Source: JAVVXB01 sp036651815 (GTDB lineage: Bacteria; Bacillota; Clostridia; Christensenellales; CAG-138). Taken from it: 35,566 nt of DNA. The notes below the pieces were generated by a model. That model searched no databases. It saw only the letters and a list, made by a program, of their open reading frames with translations, and was not told the origin of the DNA. The stretch spans positions 1-35,566 of the forward strand of contig JAVVXB010000032.1 in NCBI GenBank assembly GCA_036651815.1, given 5' to 3'. This document shows positions 34,128 through 35,566 of the stretch, in pieces. The position numbers and the translations under genes were made by a program. The number at the start of each line of letters is the position of its first letter. Positions within the stretch are counted from its first letter, which is position 1.

Positions 34128-35108
34128 TTACCACGAGCCGTACAGCCGATATGCTGCGATAACCGCTTTCTCCCGCGTGATCTTGTCCTTAGCGCGAAAC
34201 GCGTCTGCGCAGGTTTCCATAATGGGCTTGTCGTTCGAAAAGCTTCGCTGTGCGAGGCAGAACGTGACCGACGTATAGTATGGGCCATATAGGATGGCGT
34301 TGATGGCTTCGTCCATTTCTGCCGTGCCGTCGTATGACTGAAATAACTCGTCTGTTTCCGCGAGTTCACAGCACAGTGATGTCGCCCATGGAACATCTAA
34401 GCTGTCAATGCGAGAACGGCTCGGTGCATTCAAGTCTTCATATACATTACGCACGGCAATCGGGTCGGGTGGCTCATGCGTTCCGATAGAAAGATCGGCA
34501 TCCGAGTCAATCTCTGTCCAAATATGGGTACAGTAGAGCCAATAGGCCGTCTTTTCGCGGGTCAACTGCTCATTGGTCGCTGCGTTAACAGCTTCAGTCA
34601 GCATAGGACTATCCGCATTTACTTGAAGGCGGGAAGCTTTTTGAAGCATACACAAAAATTCTCTTTCGCTCACCGTACCGCTAAGATTGCTTTGTAGTTC
34701 AGCGGGAACAATCCCTAAATTGATAGCTTCCCGTACTTCAGCGGGCTGCCAATGTGAAATGACCATGGCACCAAAAACGGAGAAGCCAACCAAGCACAGT
34801 ATAAAAATACATTTCATGCAAATGCGTTTTTTCTTTTGGACTGATCTGCCTGTCGGTATGGCTTCTTCCGCACTCCGCTGTTGAAATGGCGTCAACTTGG
34901 GTTGCTCGTTTTTTTGAATATCCAACAACTCGTCCGCAGACACCTGAAACAACTCGCAAATCTGCTTAAGCTTTTCTATATCTGGCAATGCCTTCCCCGA
35001 TTCTCATTTGTAAACAGACTGCCTTGATACATAAAGCGCTTTCGCCAATTCGTCCTGCGTCATTCCATTTGCTTTGCGTAAAGTCAATAATTTTTCACGC
35101 AGTTCCAT
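34128..35108 (-). pseudogene. XRE-type HTH-TM-SLH-like regulator, broken by a TGA
   Basis: A strong ribosome site (GGAGG) and ATG 35108 start an XRE helix-turn-helix: KLLTLRKANGMTQDELAKAL, then YVSRQSVYK. TGA at 35004-35006 sits exactly where the family has Trp (SVYKWESG), and the same frame goes on ESGKALPDIEKL to the end. After the HTH come a basic segment, one membrane helix (about residues 98-117) and SLH-like stretches (AINLGIVPAELQSNLSGTVS and KITREKAVIAAYRLYG). A restart at a later TTG (34988) would lose most of the HTH. The architecture suggests a membrane-bound regulator that senses the wall and controls the neighbouring hydrolase genes. Confidence 0.85.
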
Positions 35109-35125
35109 GACCTACCTCCATATTA

Positions 35126-35154
35126 ATCATAGTGCGCAAACGTTTTTGGGGCAA
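35126..35154 (-). promoter_or_regulatory. Promoter candidate for the HTH regulator gene
   Basis: On the minus strand TTGCCC (35149-35154), a 17-base spacer and TATGAT (35126-35131) lie just before GGAGG and ATG 35108. This would give a very short leader. Confidence 0.5.
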
Positions 35155-35255
35155 GCACAAAACGGATACATCCATGTAAACCTTAGTTTGCATACGAGTT
35201 CTTGCTGGCTCGCGAAATCGGAAACGATGCAATGTGTTTGGTCTAAACAATGCGA

Positions 35256-35566
35256 TTACAAAGAAGTTCTGAGCCACTCTTCAAATTTCTGCAAGCTGAT
35301 TTCCCCGGCATTGCACTTCGTCTTTTCTTCTTCGGCTTTTTCACTCTATGCGGAAAAAGCATCCTGCTCGATTTTTTCCAGCCTTTATCCAGCCAAAGTA
35401 TTTTTTATATGCCCGACGATAGACCTTGAACACCTCGTCATCTTTCCGCTTTTCTGTCCAGACATTGATGATTCCCATGTTCTTACAGGTATCAGGTATG
35501 GTCTTTATTGTCAATGGGCTGTTCGCATAGCGCAACGCGCAAGAACAAGAACGATTGCCAATGTGC
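35256..35566 (-). pseudogene. Degraded gene, cut by the window edge
   Basis: The frame enters from the right edge and reads VWTEKRKDDEVFKVYRRAYK and KYFGWIKAGK. One extra base in a six-T run (35372-35377) then shifts it. In the next frame the protein goes on IEQDAFSA, TAG at 35346-35348 (a Trp codon is expected), SEKAEEEKTKCNAG, EISLQKFEEWLRTSL and a normal stop at 35256. Two lesions so close together point to a pseudogene. The C-terminal pattern resembles small proteins often found in clostridial mobile elements, but I cannot name the family with certainty. Confidence 0.7.

Noticed and set aside
34128..35566. Use of an alternative genetic code with TGA as Trp
   Set aside because: Other genes here use TGG for Trp and end in TGA, and the edge gene has TAG at a Trp position, so ordinary nonsense changes explain the data better.
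1..35566. CRISPR arrays or intact insertion sequences
   Set aside because: No regularly spaced repeats, transposase genes or terminal inverted repeats were seen.

Overview
The window looks like a chromosomal segment of a mid-GC Firmicute, most likely a clostridial relative. The support is: strong Shine-Dalgarno sites and sigma-A promoters, Gram-positive lipoprotein signals, the UPF0237/UPF0210 gene pair, DegV and UppP proteins, a CCA-encoding tRNA-Pro, and standard stop-codon use. I cannot name the genus.

Layout. 1-7.8 kb is core-like: a partial P-loop kinase-like gene, tRNA-Pro(GGG) with promoter and terminator, a FAD-dependent dehydrogenase, a DegV protein, UppP, an SDR oxidoreductase, the ACT (UPF0237)/UPF0210 pair, and a GIY-YIG nuclease fused to a GNAT acetyltransferase. 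8.3-11.3 kb has a membrane-anchored phosphodiester glycosidase, a small membrane protein, a glycosyltransferase-like protein and a possible 43-residue basic peptide.

11.5-25.8 kb is the most interesting part. An FtsX-type ABC exporter and a small LysM peptide gene (15349-15585) lie on the minus strand. Divergent from them, on the plus strand, are a LytS-like sensor kinase, a response regulator with a winged-helix output domain, a lipoprotein of repeated beta domains, and a three-gene NHLP-type bacteriocin export machine (a very short HlyD-like adaptor, a C39-peptidase ABC transporter and a second ABC permease/ATPase). A second LysM peptide with a textbook double-glycine leader follows (25531-25761). 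The two peptides share a GAYxGPCxQYT core start and a LysM domain. I infer that the machine trims and exports a peptidoglycan-binding LysM peptide instead of a classical modified bacteriocin. No peptide-modifying enzyme is present in the window.

25.9-35.6 kb holds an orphan hypB and then a minus-strand island for surface polysaccharide breakdown: beta-helix lipoproteins, a GH-like lipoprotein with SLH-like segments, and an HTH-TM-SLH-like regulator. This island is decaying. A beta-helix gene and the regulator each carry one in-frame stop, a WYL-type regulator is cut to 54 residues, glycoside hydrolase 3' ends survive as fragments, and the gene at the right edge has a frameshift plus a stop. 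No comparable damage is visible in the left 26 kb.
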